Below are positions 1 to 11,807 of a stretch of 64,000 bases of DNA, in pieces; position 1 is the first letter of the stretch, and every line of letters starts with the position of its first letter. A program made the translations under genes and the position numbers. Source of the DNA: Periplaneta americana (lineage: Eukaryota; Arthropoda; Insecta; Blattodea; Blattidae); the NCBI RefSeq assembly GCF_040183065.1, contig NC_091117.1, forward strand, positions 99,017,001 to 99,081,000, read 5' to 3'. The notes below the pieces were generated by a model. The model was not told the DNA's origin, did not search any database, and saw nothing but the letters and a program-made list of their open reading frames with translations.

Positions 1-1216
1 ACAAGTGAGCTGATAAAAGAAGAAAATGACTGTATTAATAATAAAATAATATTCAATCAACACTAGTTGACTTTAATAATATTGCAGTTGAAATAAAGCA
101 TGAACTGAAAATGACCATGGTTGATGGTGAAGTATGTAACACAGTTATGGAAAACAAATCTGCACAAGTGTGTTATATTTGTGGAGCGTCGCCCAAGCAT
201 ATGAATGATATAGATTCTGTGCAACAAAGAACTGTGGACCACAAGTCATTTTCATTTGGATTGTCGATTCTTCATGCTTGGATCCGTTTTTTTAGAATGT
301 CTCCTTCATGTGGCCTACAGGCTCGATTTCAAGAAATGGCAAGCTCGTGGTAAAGATAATGAAATCATGACGCTTCTAAAAGAATCAAACCAGAAAAGTT
401 TTCGAGCCAAAATGGGACTCATAATAGATAGACCGAAACCGGGTGGGAGTGGCACCTCAAACGATGGCAATACAGCGCGCCGGTTTTTTGCTAATCCTGA
501 ACTGGTTGCTACAATAACTGGAGTTGATGTAGAAATTGTACGACGTTTCTCAGTTATTCTTCGAGTGATTTCTTGTGGAAAAGATATAAATAGTGAGCAT
601 TTTAATGACTATGCACTTGAAACTGCAAAGCTCTTTGTACAGAAATACCCGTGGTTTTATCTTCCTGCGAGTGTCCACAAAGTATTAATTCTTGGCTCTC
701 AGATAATCTCAGCCATACTTCCTATAGGACAATTATCGGAGGAAGCTCAGGAGGCTCGCAACAAAGACATTAAAATGTTCTGAGAACATCATACAAGAAA
801 AACTCTCTTATCAATACAATGACGGATTTAGTAAACAACCTGTTAATGTCGTCGGATCCTCTCATTTCTAGTTTAAGAAGGTCACATGAAAAGCCTTCCA
901 GTACTCTCTCTGACGAGGCGAAAAGCTTACTGCAGTCTCGAAGTGGTGGAAATGGGAATGAAGAAGAGGAAGAGCAAATTGCAGAGGCAGAGGAGCTGGA
1001 GGAGGAGCAGCAGCAGTCAACCAGTGCAGAGGAATGTGACAGTGAATAGCAAGATGGTTTCTTATAGGTAAAATAACTAAAATGTGTAATTATTAGCTTT
1101 TTTTTTATAAGAAATGTATCTTATTTTAAGTATGGATATGAATTTTACCTTTCATCCATGTCAAAAAGCTGACGAAATACTTTTGTCCCATTTTGACCAC
1201 AGTCTGGTCCACTGTG
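1..1216 (+). mobile_element. Transib DNA transposon, 3' part (5' end off window)
   Basis: The stretch carries a broken transposase (separate entry) followed by a non-coding tail. The likely 3' terminus is CACTGTG at 1210-1216, the complement of CACAGTG, which matches the heptamer-like start of Transib terminal repeats and of V(D)J recombination signals. Read inward from that end, the sequence begins CACAGTGGACCAGACTGTGG. The left end lies outside the window, so the duplication cannot be tested. It sits upstream of the first visible perilipin exon, probably in an intron of that gene. Confidence 0.68.
45..1049 (+). pseudogene. Transib transposase (RAG1-related), C-terminal part, frameshifted
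   Basis: The transposase would cut and join Transib termini; Transib is the family from which RAG1 is thought to derive. The fragment reads through three frames. The first (about 45-290) has CYICGASPKHMNDI and GLSILHAWIRFF. The second (about 290-780) has KPGGSGTSNDGNTARRFF, YPWFYLPASVHKVLILGSQ and LSEEAQEARNKDIK, where the acidic residues match the catalytic-Glu region of the family. The third (819-1049) has LLMSSDPLISSLRR and a Glu-rich tail. Breaks are a frameshift near 290, TGA at 781-783 where the family has Arg, and another frameshift near 810. Family assignment is from remembered motifs plus the RSS-like end; no function is expected. Confidence 0.72.
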
Positions 1217-1402
1217 GGGTGCCACAATGTGTATGTATGTGTGTATGTATCTAAGTATCTATGTTACTTTCTCCCTGTATGTAGGCCTATTGGCACTTCA
1301 AAATACTTGCATAAATATTTGTAGAAAAGTATTTGCTTCAGAATATTGATGTAAGCGTTAGTGTACACAAATTCATAAAACTCTATGAAGATAATTTTAC
1401 AG

Positions 1403-1655
1403 ATCTATGAGACTGCAAAGACATTAGTTGACTCTGCTCTGACGACTCCCATGGACACTGTATCAGCTGTGAAGAACTACGGTGCAGAGAAGGCCCACTC
1501 CTTAAAAGAGACAAGTCTCCTCAAAGCCAATGAGGTGCTGGCCACCCGATATGGCAACATGGCACTGAGTGGATTTGAGACAACTGCAGCTCTGGCCGAG
1601 AAATACCTGGATTATTACTTCCCTGCCACAGAACAGGAAATAGCTCAGGATGAAG
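1403..1655 (+). CDS. Perilipin / lipid storage droplet protein, internal exon
   Basis: This exon of an insect perilipin-family protein encodes about 84 residues beginning IYETAKTLVDSALTTPMDT, then VKNYGAEKAHSLKETS, GNMALSGFETTAALAEKYL and DYYFPATEQE. Perilipins coat lipid droplets and control access of lipases to stored fat. The acceptor is ttttacag before 1403 and the donor is GAAG/gtgagg after 1655. Length is 253 bases, so it ends after the first base of a codon; G joins GG of the next exon to make Gly. An in-frame ATG at 1385 lies in the intron and is not the start, because the homology begins at the splice site. Upstream exons are outside the window. Lsd-1 versus Lsd-2 type cannot be settled here. 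Confidence 0.88.
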
Positions 1656-1683
1656 GTGAGGAAAAGCCTGTTTTCTTGTTCTT

Positions 1684-1911
1684 GTCGGCCTGGGTGGTGC
1701 AGTCAGTGGAGTGCTGACCTTCTGTGCTCGAGGTTGCGGATTCGATGCCGGGCCAGGTCGATGGCATTTAAGTGTGCTTAAATGCGACATGATCATGTCA
1801 GTAGATTTACTGGCACGTAAAAAACTCCTGCGGGACAAAATTCCGGCACACAGGCGACGCTGATATAACCTCAGCAGTTGCGAGCGTCGTTATTTATTTA
1901 AATAAAACTTA
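1684..1911 (+). repeat. SINE family S4 (tRNA-derived), copy 1
   Basis: The head has a tRNA-like promoter: GGTGGTGCAGTCAGTGG (A-box like) and GGTTGCGGATTCGATGCC (B-box like). The body continues GGTCGATGGCATTTAAGTG, and the 3' part ends near GCGAGCGTCGTTATTTATTT. A second copy lies at 41288-41514 on the other strand with exact target duplications, which fixes the family limits. It sits inside the perilipin intron. Confidence 0.85.
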
Positions 1912-3179
1912 ATTATTTATTTTTCTAGTTAAGTGAGGCATTCCATTGTCGCGGGTGTGACAAATGTACAGTACATTTTCAAATAATTGTGAAATATATC
2001 AAATTAAATATTCCTATTTTAAATTATACCATTTTAAAAGCAGTTGATTGTTTTATATCTGCAAACATATTTTTAATAACTACGTAGGCTAAAGATAACT
2101 TATGATTAACTGAAAACTGTGACAACATTCTGACACTTATACACGTACTTACGTCTTTCCAGGAAAAGAATATTTGATTAAAATGATGGTATGCGAACAA
2201 TTTTTGTAATACATGTTTAATGCATTATACTTGGAAATACTGTATCAGACAAAAGCGTTTTTAGTTTTCAAAATTATAACGTAACTAGTGGCTTGTAGCA
2301 GCAACTGCTGCTTGATAGAAATTGAAAACCTTTTGTCACAAATATAAGTCTTCGTTCTTCAACTACTGTACTGATCTACTAAATTGTTGGAAAAGCGTTT
2401 TTGAGTGATACTGTGTGAATAATCTTCCCTAACTGTAATTCTATAACAAACAGTTATAGATTCATTTGACTGCCTGTCATGGTTTAAACGGAGAGGATGG
2501 TTTCAATATGGTGGAAAACCAGTGAATTTAAGAAAAAAGTTAAAAATACATTTTGATATGTGAAAAATATATTACGTAAATTTTAATGAAGAAAAATATA
2601 TTATACCTAAATTTGAATGCGCACTTGTCTTTGTAAGGCGTTGCGACACTTTTTAAAGCTCTGGTGCACACGGTTTTCAAGGGGGAAAGAATGGTTAAAT
2701 TTGGTGGAAAACCAGTAACCTTCCGGGAAAAAAAAAGTTTTGCTTTATATTCTTTGTTTTGTGAAACATATATTGCATGAAATTCAGTGTGCATATATGG
2801 TTTTGTTAGGTGCTGTAATGCCATTAAGTTCCCGTAATCAACTTTAGTTTTTGCTTCATTCTCACACGAAAGTCTATATCTTTGGAACTATTAATGCTAC
2901 ATGCATGATATTTGGAACACATATTCTTTAGGCTATTAGGAAACTTCTCGCTGGAATAGAAATGCCATTTTATTGCATTTAAAAATGTCTCATTATTTCT
3001 GTAAGAGTATCTCTACATTCATTTTTAAACTGTAATTGTTTGTCTTGTAATTTTGAAAGCCGACATTAGAATTATGTTAGACATTTGTATGTATATGTAT
3101 TTATTCACACTGCAATGGGTATATAGGCTACTTGGTGGTAGTGGTAACTAATTACACTCAATAATGACAATTAATAATA

Positions 3180-3350
3180 AACGCAATTAATAAGAAATTA
3201 ATAATACTAATAATAATAATTAATACTGCTGCTGCAGCCTCTGCTACAACAACTACTACAGCTGCAACAAATACTACAGCTGCGACAACTACTACAGCTG
3301 CAACTACTGCTGCTGCTAGTAATAATAATATAATAATAATAATAATAATA
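3180..3350. repeat. Compound trinucleotide microsatellite
   Basis: Blocks of AAT, then CTGCTG/CTACAACAACTACTACAGCTGC units, then CTGCTGCTAGTAATAATAATA. It gives an artificial Val/Ala/Ile-rich open frame on the minus strand. Confidence 0.85.
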
Positions 3351-4135
3351 GGGAGCACCCTAAATTAAATGAAGCACGATCACTTAAAATAAGATTTAAA
3401 GAAAATCTAATTTGTATCTTGACCCTAGGTTCGAACTAAAACCCACGAGTATGATATGTTCATACCTGCATAAGTACCTTTCAGCACTACACTCATTTCG
3501 CTGACAACTCACTCACTACACTGGAACTACGACACATTTCACTGATTCTGTTCTGATTTCACGAACATTTAAAAAACATTTCACTGTTCAAATACTTTGC
3601 ATTGCCACTATAGACTACAAAGCTTCACTAACAGAAACACCCTTCACTTACACAACACACTTCACTCTTCACTCATACCTCACACTTCTTCACGGATATA
3701 ACACTTCAATAACAAAATATCAATTAGGCCTATAGCCTTTAAGTAGTGTTTATAATACTCGTATACTACTGTCTACTAGTGAAGTCCTTAAGCTTATTTT
3801 TAAATACATTTTTGGTTATTGGTAAAGCCTTTAGTAAGTCTGCAGGTAAAACATTAATGAAAGTGCTTCCAGAATTTTGTATTTACCTTAAAAATGGGTG
3901 AATTATGGTACTACTCTTACAAAATATAGACTCTAAATTAAAAAAGAGTGATCTCTAATTTGTTTCAGCGATAATATTCAATGCACGTACAAAAAATGAA
4001 AATGTGAATCAATTAAGAAAAAATAAATAAATTCTACCATCATTTCCTTTTAAGTCTATACTCACAGACCTTATAGTGCATGTTTTATACTTCATGTTAA
4101 TACTTAAATAATTTTGCACATATATACCAGATTTG

Positions 4136-4137
<2 letters not shown>

Positions 4138-4166
<29 letters not shown>
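4138..4166. repeat. Poly-A run before the perilipin acceptor
   Basis: About 29 A residues lie just upstream of the polypyrimidine-poor acceptor of the terminal perilipin exon. It may be the tail of an old retroposed insert; no body was identified. Confidence 0.7.
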
Positions 4167-4167
<1 letters not shown>

Positions 4168-4199
4168 GTTCGGTATATTTATTTGAAAACCGTTTTCAG

Positions 4200-4486
4200 G
4201 GCTTCCAGCAGAAGTAGAAAGTGATAACAAAGTGCTGAACACGGTGCACACAGTGGGAAGGCTGTCCAATAAATTTGCACGCAGAGTGTATAATATCCTT
4301 TCATCACAAGTGAAGAATCTGAACAAAGATGACTTGCAGCAATATGTAAACACTCTAGCCATAGTCATGCACCTCACAAACCACCTCAGCACCATCAACC
4401 AAAATCTGAAAGCCACCACTGGAAGCAGTGAAACGAAAACTGAGGACACTGGCAAGACATGGGATGAGAAATCAAAGGCTGCGTGA
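4200..4486 (+). CDS. Perilipin, terminal coding exon
   Basis: This exon completes the perilipin reading frame: acceptor ccgttttcag, then GG completing a Gly codon, then LPAEVESDNKVLNTVHTVGR and LSNKFARRVYNILSSQVKNL, KDDLQQYVNTLAIVMHLTNH, and a hydrophilic tail ending KSKAA and TGA at 4484-4486. The amphipathic segment around VHTVGRLSNKFARRVY is the conserved central part of insect perilipins. The exon is intact, with no stop or frameshift. Combined with 1403-1655 it gives the C-terminal ~180 residues. Confidence 0.88.
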
Positions 4487-5156
4487 GAGAATAAGGTCCG
4501 ACTATTTTTGTATTGTAAATTTAATATTTTCTGATACTGATGTTAGTGTTTTTATATGTATTTTGTTATAAGTTATAAAAATCAAATATATGCAGTTGAT
4601 ACATAATTCTGGCTATTTATGTTATTAATCAGGCCTTTAATATCACATTTCGTGAAACTTTTACATCCCAATCTCCAATTTCATGAAAAAATCAGTCATT
4701 CAGAAACGTCTGTTGCACTTCAGATTACTGGCAATAGTGAATTTCATGTACGGTAATTCAGAATGTGTAACTCAAATTCAGAAAAGATAAATTGTATTTC
4801 AGAAAACGTCAATTTGAGGTCCTACGTACACGACTTCTTTCAGAAGTAAAACTATGAATTATCTGTAAAAATAAACTTACACTTATTGGTACGTGCAACA
4901 ATATCAGGGTTTTGACATTAAAAAAATGATGGTACAGCAAAGAATAGTCGATGCAAGTGTTTGAACAATATAACATGAACCTTTAACTTGGACGGGGGAT
5001 CAACATAAAAATGGTAATCTATACTGCGTAGATAACGAAGGTGAGGTGCACATTATGGAATTACTATAAATTATTAATAAAGTGTTGAACGCAAACATTT
5101 ACGAAACTTCTTTCCAGGGAATTCCTTTTATAATTAGCTTGAAGTAAATGGTCTTA
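4487..5156 (+). other. Perilipin 3' UTR and downstream spacer
   Basis: Canonical AATAAA hexamers occur at 4870-4875 and 5076-5081; either could be the cleavage signal. No repeat or coding sequence was recognised here. Confidence 0.5.
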
Positions 5157-5561
5157 CAGTCTATACAAGATGTCTTTGGAGCAGATATAAACAACGGAAC
5201 GAAATGCAAGATAGCGTGGTTCACACAATACTAAATGTCTGTGTATGAATTACGTGACCGTCTACGTTCTTATAACGAAAAGTGAAAATTAAAGTAATGT
5301 CTTTGAACACACCTTCTTGCATCAGTCACTAGTAATTGTACTGCTGTCGTCTGCTCATACACCGCACAGATGCAAGACGCACTTGAACTGTAGTAGTGGA
5401 CGCGTCTCTGAATACCGTCTCGTAACCAGGATATGCTCGCGCTAGTGTCTACAACGCTCTCAGCTAAGTAATGACTCTCCAATCAATGGGAGCGCAGCGA
5501 TAACATGAGATGCATAGAGACCCTTGTTATGGTCTGCTCTGAAGACATCTAGTATAGAGTG
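5157..5561 (-). mobile_element. TA-flanked MITE, copy 1 (405 bp)
   Basis: Terminal inverted repeats CAGTCTATACAAGATGTC... and ...GACATCTAGTATAGAGTG, flanked by TA on both sides, which fits the Tc1/mariner superfamily. A 407-bp copy lies at 27534-27940 in opposite orientation. Both copies keep an open frame on the same element strand (HYLAESVVDTSA...), but no protein family is recognised and the size fits a non-autonomous element. Confidence 0.82.
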
Positions 5562-6307
5562 TAATGAGGTAGTTTTCCATACACATGAATGAAGGACAAT
5601 TCAAATGCTGCTTCCAAATCCATAAAATTATATTCTTGCTTACATGTAGTAATCTCCATCGCAGTTGACCGCGTTAACTGTGCTTCCATCATTTTTCCTT
5701 CTAAGTCCGTAATAGTTTGTTCTTCTGTATCTGTTGTCTTCTAATAATTAATATCCATTATTCAAATTTCACTACACTGAGATAAGGAAGCACACAACTA
5801 TAATAGTCCTACTCTAGTTACATTATTTCACACCTGTTAGGGCTTTGTGTACCATTAAAGAGCCTCTTCTTTGAAATTTCGAACAATGCATATCACCAAA
5901 GCATTTTGCTTACATAAAACACAATTGATTCTCGCCTTAAACTGTATAATACATTAAAGTTTCAAACAGCTGTTAATCATTATCTTGCATGAGAGTGCCA
6001 ATACACACGTTTAAACTTCCTGAATAGCAGATGGCGAAACATGTTATGTCAACATATCATTGTTTGTCACTTTACAAATCCTAAGACCAAATTTGGTATG
6101 TACACTTACCAAATTCTGCCACCTCACAAAACTGAAAGATTTACATATCAAGAAGTGACTGGACTTAATATTACTGTAATTATTAACCCTATACATATCA
6201 TGCTTTGATGAAACCTACTGAGCTGAAAAACATAAAATGGCCAAAAAGAGACATCATGTTTTGCCATCCTAGTCTAGAAATATACTCGTAGTGTGAATGT
6301 AGATATA
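5562..6307. other. Spacer, nothing recognised
   Basis: AT-rich sequence between two TA-flanked elements. No coding, RNA or repeat signature was seen on either strand. Confidence 0.5.
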
Positions 6308-7594
6308 TGTTCAAAAAGTTCCGGAACATTCGTAATTTCATACCAATGGAGTGTCGGCGCGAAATGTGGTTGTTACGCCTGTTTAGCTGTGACTTTGATT
6401 TGAAACTGCTTTAAGTTACATTCATTTAATCCTATTAGTCATTGCTGGATGTTGGTTTGAGTAGAACAGTGCATCGCGTGTTTTGCGAATTTAGTGATGA
6501 CAGAGTTACAGAAGTAACGCCTCTGCATTAAATTTTGCGTCAAACTCGATAAAACCTTTTCTTAGAAGCACCAAATGCTCCAGCAAGCCTATGGTGATCA
6601 GTGTTTAAGCCGTACTCGGTGCCATGAATGGTTTACGCGGTTTAAAAGTGGTCGGATGTCAGTTGTTGATGAGCCTCGTTCAGGATGTCCTTCAACGTCT
6701 ACTGACGCTGAAGTCATGCAAGTCAACGAAATTGTGCGTGTCAATCGAAGATTGACCGTCCAAGAAATTGCAGAAGAGTGCAATATTTCGATTTGATCAT
6801 GTCATGAAGTCCTGACACACAAGATTGGAATGCATAGTGTTGCAGCTATGTTCGTCCCATGCCTCATGATTCAAGAGCAGGAAGAACATCGCTTCTTGAT
6901 CTGTGAAATAATGCAATAAGGACGAAATGTTCCTTCAGAAAATTGTAACTGGTGATGAGACATGGCTCTACGATTGCGATGTTGAGACGAAGGTTCAGTC
7001 ATCATAGTGGGTTGGGAAAGGTTCTCCAAGACCAAAAAAAGCTCGTCAGGTCAGATCAATTGTTAGTCATGCTGACGGTTTTCTTTGACATTGCAGGAGT
7101 AATCCATCATGAATTTGTGCCACAGGAACAAACTGTTAATCGATGGTACTATCGGGATGTTCTACGACATCTCAGAGAAAATGTGAGAAGGAAATAGCCT
7201 AAAACCACAACTCGTGGTTCTTGCATCACAACAACGCGCCAGCACATACATCGCTGTTGGTTCGCGATTTTTGCGCCAAAAACGAAATGACTGTGTTGCT
7301 TCATCTTCCGTACTCACCTGACCAGATCCCAGCGGACTTTTTTTCAATTCCCAAGTTGAAAACAGCATTAAAAGGACGACGATTTGAAATGATAGATGAA
7401 ATAAAAAGGAATTCGGAAACGGCGCTACACGTCATCGAGAAGAAAAAGATTCCAGGACTGCTTCCAGAAGTGGAAACTGCGTTGGGAACGATGTATCAAC
7501 TGGGGAGGAGAGTACTTTAAGGGAGACCACGCAAAATAAGTTACAGGTAAGCCTAGAGATAGATTTTTGATAAAGTTTCAGATTTTTTTGAACA
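6308..7594 (+). mobile_element. mariner-family transposon, inactive
   Basis: The element is about 1.29 kb, the usual mariner size. The left end TGTTCAAAAAGTTCCGGAAC follows TA. The right end reads, in reverse, TGTTCAAAAAAATCTGAAAC. The ends match in the first ten bases and have diverged further in; the outermost bases are uncertain by a few positions. The transposase inside is broken. Confidence 0.78.
6497..7520 (+). pseudogene. mariner transposase (D,D34D type), multiply broken
   Basis: ATG at 6497 opens MTELQK, then a TAG/TAA-interrupted N-terminal helix-turn-helix region containing LQQAYGDQCLSRTRCHEWFT and PRSGCPSTSTDAEV. Later pieces are VTGDETWLYDCDVETKVQSS (first catalytic Asp kept), VMLTVFFDIAGVIHHEFVPQ, then HHNNAPAHTSLLVRDF where the second catalytic Asp is Asn, and LPYSPDQIPADFFSIPKLK where the third Asp is kept. 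Several in-frame stops and frameshifts occur (for example at 6515, about 6553, about 6794 and 7196). It is a dead copy of a ~345-residue transposase. Confidence 0.88.
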
Positions 7595-7734
7595 GGAGTA
7601 TGAGAAAATTTTTACAATTTGTCTCTACAGAATGTAAAAGGTGAAAGATTAACACAAACAATTGGATAAGCTAAAAGAGTGTAATATCAATAAAAAAATA
7701 TCTAAGACAGAGATCGGAAAAAGTGTAATCGTAA

Positions 7735-7905
7735 TCACTTGGTTAGCACGTCTGGCCATGGAACAAGCGAGCCAATGTTCAAATCCTGGTTGGGTCTTTT
7801 TCCGGTATTATTCCTCAACCAATTGAAGCAGAATTGCTAGGTAACTTTCGGCGTTGGACTTCGGACTCATTTCGCCATAATTAATTCACACATCATCATA
7901 CATAC
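7735..7905 (+). repeat. SINE family S1, decayed copy
   Basis: Diverged relative of the S1 SINE: CACTTGGTTAGCACGTCTGG (A box), TTCAAATCCTGGTTGGG (B-box region), then TCCTCAACCAATTGAAGCAG and GGTAACTTTCGGCGTTGG, matching the body of the copies at 44667 and 54588. Limits are approximate. Confidence 0.7.
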
Positions 7906-9059
7906 AATAGCCCGGGTTAAGTTCACATTGACCACTAGCAATAGTGACGTCGCAGGGACAGCGCAGTAAAGTGTCTTTGCTTCACCTCTTCCCTTCCATC
8001 CAATTCCCCTACAACTCCAGTACATAAGCATCTATCAATGGCTAGTTACCTGCTTAGATTTAGATTGCTTTTTGCTCAAAACCTTCAACGTCTGTTCGGA
8101 AACGTGTGTTTAAGGAAGAATGGGAGGAACAGTATTTTTGCATATGTGACTATGAAGAAGCCTCTTGTGTTCTAAAATTCTAATAGGTACTTATAAATCA
8201 AACATAGAGCGACATTACGACACATGTTATAATGATTATCGTAAGCATGAAGATATTTAATGTAATTGTGAACGGAAATATATATATTAGAAAATGAGAA
8301 TAAAAATAATTTTCTTTTCGTTGGGGTGGATGGGGCGAAGCAATTCAAACATAAAAAAATTCAAATAATAGTTATGGTACTAAAATATGATGAAACAAGA
8401 TATGAGTCAAAGGGAACTCCATGCAAGTTCCGTTATTGCTTTGGAAATCGCAAAATCATTGAAGTGCTATGATAGACAGTTCATTAAAACATGTCTGAGT
8501 AAAGTTGCTAACAATATTTTTCCCGAATAATCTGATGTTTTAACAATATGAAATTATCCACAAGGACAATACAAAGGAGGATAAGGGATATTGAAACACT
8601 AGCTGAACGAGAAATAAAATCAAAGATGCATAAACAGTGGTCTAATCTCTCGCTTTAGGTGGAAACATAGACATGGATACAGTAGAAATGGTAATGTTCA
8701 CCTGCGAAGTTATGACGGATTTTGCTGTAGTCCTGTTGTAGAGGATACTATACATGATTTTCTTTTAATTTTTTTTGCAGTGTCTTGGATACTTTTGAAA
8801 ATTTGGACAAATTAAATTTGATAGAAATGAAAAGTATCACTTTTGCAACATTTCTATACCAAAATTATAAATCAGAATTTAAAATCTGGGGGCACCAACA
8901 GTCAATAATGCACCAACATTTTATTTTCTGTGAAGACTTGATATGGGATTTTTGGAACCCAAGAATAATTGTGACCGATTATTTTTTTTAAATTAAAATA
9001 TATATATAAATTGGGAACTGAAGGGAATAAGAATATTTGCTCGATGTCATTCTACTAAA
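7906..9059. other. Spacer, nothing recognised
   Basis: AT-rich, with several chance open frames of about 60 codons. No family signature seen. Confidence 0.45.
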
Positions 9060-11165
9060 GGGGAAGGTACAGATTGACCTGCAAAAATTTAGTGAAATTA
9101 ATTTTTTATGTCTCGGCTACTATAAAAGCTAAATGATCAAAACTTTTCATGCTTAATAAGGTTCTACATACATTACTTACAAATGGCTTTTAAGGAACCC
9201 GCATGTTCATTACCGCCCTCACATAAGCACACCATCGGACCCTGTCCTGTGCAAGATTAATCCAATCTCTATCATCATATCCCACCTCCCTCAGATCCAC
9301 TTTAATAGTATCCTCCCATCTACGGCTCGGCCTCCCCAAAGATCTTTTTCCCTCCGGCCTCCCAACTAACACTCTGCATGCCCTGCCCATCTCAAACGTC
9401 TGGATTTAATGTTCCTAATTATGTCAGGTGAAGAATACAATGCATGCAGTTCTGCGTTGTGTAACTTCATCCCTTTTAGCACCGAATATTTTCCTAAGAA
9501 CATTGTTCTCAAACATCCTTAACCTCTGTTCCTCTCTCAAAGTGAGATTCCACGTTTCACAACCATAGAGAACAACAGGTAATATAAGTGTTTTATAAAT
9601 TCTAACTTTCAGATTTTTTGATAGCAGAGTAGATGACAAAAGCTTCTCAACCGAATAATAACACGCATTTCCCATATTTATTCTGCGTTTAATTTCCTCC
9701 TGAGTGTATTTATATTTGTTACTGTTGCTCCAAAATATTCGAATTTTTCCACTTCTTCGAAAGATAAATCTCCAATTTTTATATTTCCATTTCGTAGAAT
9801 ATTCTGGTCACGAGACATAATCATATACTTCGTCTTTTCGGGGTTTACTTCCAAACCTATCGTTTTACTTGCTTCAAGTAAAATTTCCGTGTTTTCCCTA
9901 ATCGTTTGTGGATTTTCTCCTAACATATTCATGTCATCCGCATAGACCCGTTCGATTCCAAACCCTCTGTGTTATCCTGAACTTTCCTAATGGCATATTC
10001 TAGAAATCTAGAGCGAAGTTAAAAAGTAAAGGTGATAGTGCATCTCCTTTAGCCCGCAGTGAATTGGAAAAGCATCAGGCAGAAGCTGGCCTATACGGAC
10101 TCTACTGTAAGTTTCATTGAGACACATTTTAATTAACCTAACTAGTTTCTTGGGAATACCAAATTCAATAAGAATGTTATATAAAACTTCTCTCTTAACT
10201 GAGTCGTATGCCTTTTTGAAATCTATGAATAACTGATGTACTATACCCTTATACTCCCATTTTTCTCCAATACTGTAGAATACAAAACATCTGATCAATA
10301 GTCGATCTATTACGCCTCAAACCACACTGATGAGCCCCAATAATTTCATCTACATACGGAGTTAATCTTCTCAAAAGAATATTGGATAAATGTTGTACGA
10401 CGTCAACATAAGTGATATTTCTCGAAAGTTACTACATCTTATAATATGATAAGTGTTTGACTGAAAATATAATACTAATTATTGTCTTAATGACCTTTAA
10501 ATTTACTACAGTTAGTCTTGTCCCCCCTCCTTAAAAATAGGTTCAATTATTGACTCCTTCCATAAGAGATATGGAAACACAAAAATTGCATTTTATAAAA
10601 CAATATTCAGAGTATATCTAATAATTACCTATAAAAATGATATGAAATATGCATATCCTTACAATCGTAAATGATTTACATAATAAAATATACAATTAAT
10701 TAAATATCAGCTTGGTTCTTTTACTGGAATGTTTAAAGACATACATGACACATAGTCTAGGATTTTTTTCCTATTTCTTCAAGAATTTTTTTTTTCTTAA
10801 TCGTTACCTTCAATATTGAACTTAAAAAATTTATGATCAAGAAAAAATATTTTCTGAAGGAATAGGTAAAAGAGCCTAGACAATGTTGTTGATGTAGGTA
10901 GGGTTTTAAAATATTTCTGTAAAAGAATAATGCAAATATTTAAGTAAATGTAGATTTTATTATCTTTACGGTTGTAAAATAATGATGAAAATTTGATATT
11001 ATTTGTACAGGTAATTATTAGTCATTTTAATATTCTGAATAATGTTTATAGAGTGTAATGTATATTCAGCATGAAAAGGATTGTTCATCTAGCTTTTATA
11101 GTAGCTGAGATATAAAAAGATGAATTGCACTAAACTTTTGCAGACTAATGGTGTATCTTCCCCCC
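9060..11165. mobile_element. Long-TIR DNA transposon carrying a LINE insertion
   Basis: Inverted repeats over 100 bp: the left arm (about 9060-9170) reads GGGGAAGGTACAGATTGACC...GCTACTATAAAAGCTAAATG; the right arm (about 11060-11165) is its reverse complement with mismatches. The right flank is TTAA and the left flank TAAA, so a TTAA target (Kolobok or piggyBac type) is possible with one change. The interior is occupied by the LINE fragment; no transposase was recognised. Confidence 0.65.
9185..10440 (-). pseudogene. LINE reverse transcriptase, 5'-truncated and broken
   Basis: The C-terminal two thirds of a non-LTR reverse transcriptase lies on the minus strand. In protein order: HQCGLRRNRSTIDQ, LFIDFKKAYDSVKREVLYNI, GIPKKLVRLIKMCLNETYS, the catalytic box YADDMNMLGEN (near 9950), LEVNPEKTKYMIMSRDQN, VVLYGCETWNLTLREEQRLR and GRPSRRWEDTIKVDLREVGY near the end. 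Frameshifts separate the blocks (for example near 10050 and 9935), and part of the domain between the FxxAxD-like and YADD blocks is altered. Clade is uncertain; the C-terminal tail resembles RTE/Jockey-like insect elements. It lies inside the long-TIR transposon. Confidence 0.85.
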
Positions 11166-11807
11166 TTAAACGAGAAGAGTTATTCGAAGCATGAAGAAAA
11201 TATATAGGGGAAATGAATCTGAACATAAAGGAACAGACGGAACTCGAAATGTGACTTTAAAAAAGTCTACTAGGTGGACTAACGTGTTATTAAGAGAAAT
11301 GGAAATAAGAGAGGACATAAAATGTTGCCATTGTATAACACACCAGACTAGCTTAGATTAATTGAAAATGCTCTCTATAGAAAACTATCTATAGTCCTAT
11401 GTTAGGTCGCCTGCCACTACCCTAGATAGCTGCTATGTTTGGCTCTGCATTCAGTATATGTCAGAAAACTGTTTCTGAATGAAAAATTGTAAAACCTAAA
11501 CAAAGATTGTGATTAACAGACGGAAATTTACGAGTTGTATTAAGAGTACCAATTTGTGACGTATTTTCCTAGGTGGTTGTGGCATAGTAAAAATTATGGT
11601 GAAATGAAATATAATTTGTCCATCTATAAATCATTAACGTGTAGTCTACGTCAGATGCTTGTGTTGAGCGTCCAGTGATGTCATCGTGTGTACAAATTTG
11701 ACGAAGGCTGATCTAAGAGGTCAAGGGTGCGATGGGCTGCTGCCTTGAGTGGCGCTTGCTATGGCATTTTCTCGTGCTACCGACAGGAGTGTTGCTAGTG
11801 TTATCAG
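11166..11807. other. Spacer between two DNA transposons
   Basis: No gene or repeat recognised. The last eight bases (11800-11807, GTTATCAG) are the left target duplication of the hAT element that follows. Confidence 0.5.

Larger units (their letters stand above)
1656..4199 (+). other. Perilipin intron with SINE and simple repeats
   Basis: The intron starts gtgagg and ends ttttcag. It contains a tRNA-derived SINE (1684-1911), a diverged direct repeat near 2490-2700 and 2690-2880 (shared phrase GGTGGAAAACCAGT), a compound trinucleotide repeat (3180-3350) and a 29-base A run before the acceptor. No other coding sequence was recognised. Confidence 0.8.

Noticed and set aside
3158..3358. Minus-strand Val/Ala-rich open frame
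   Set aside because: It is the translation of a trinucleotide microsatellite.
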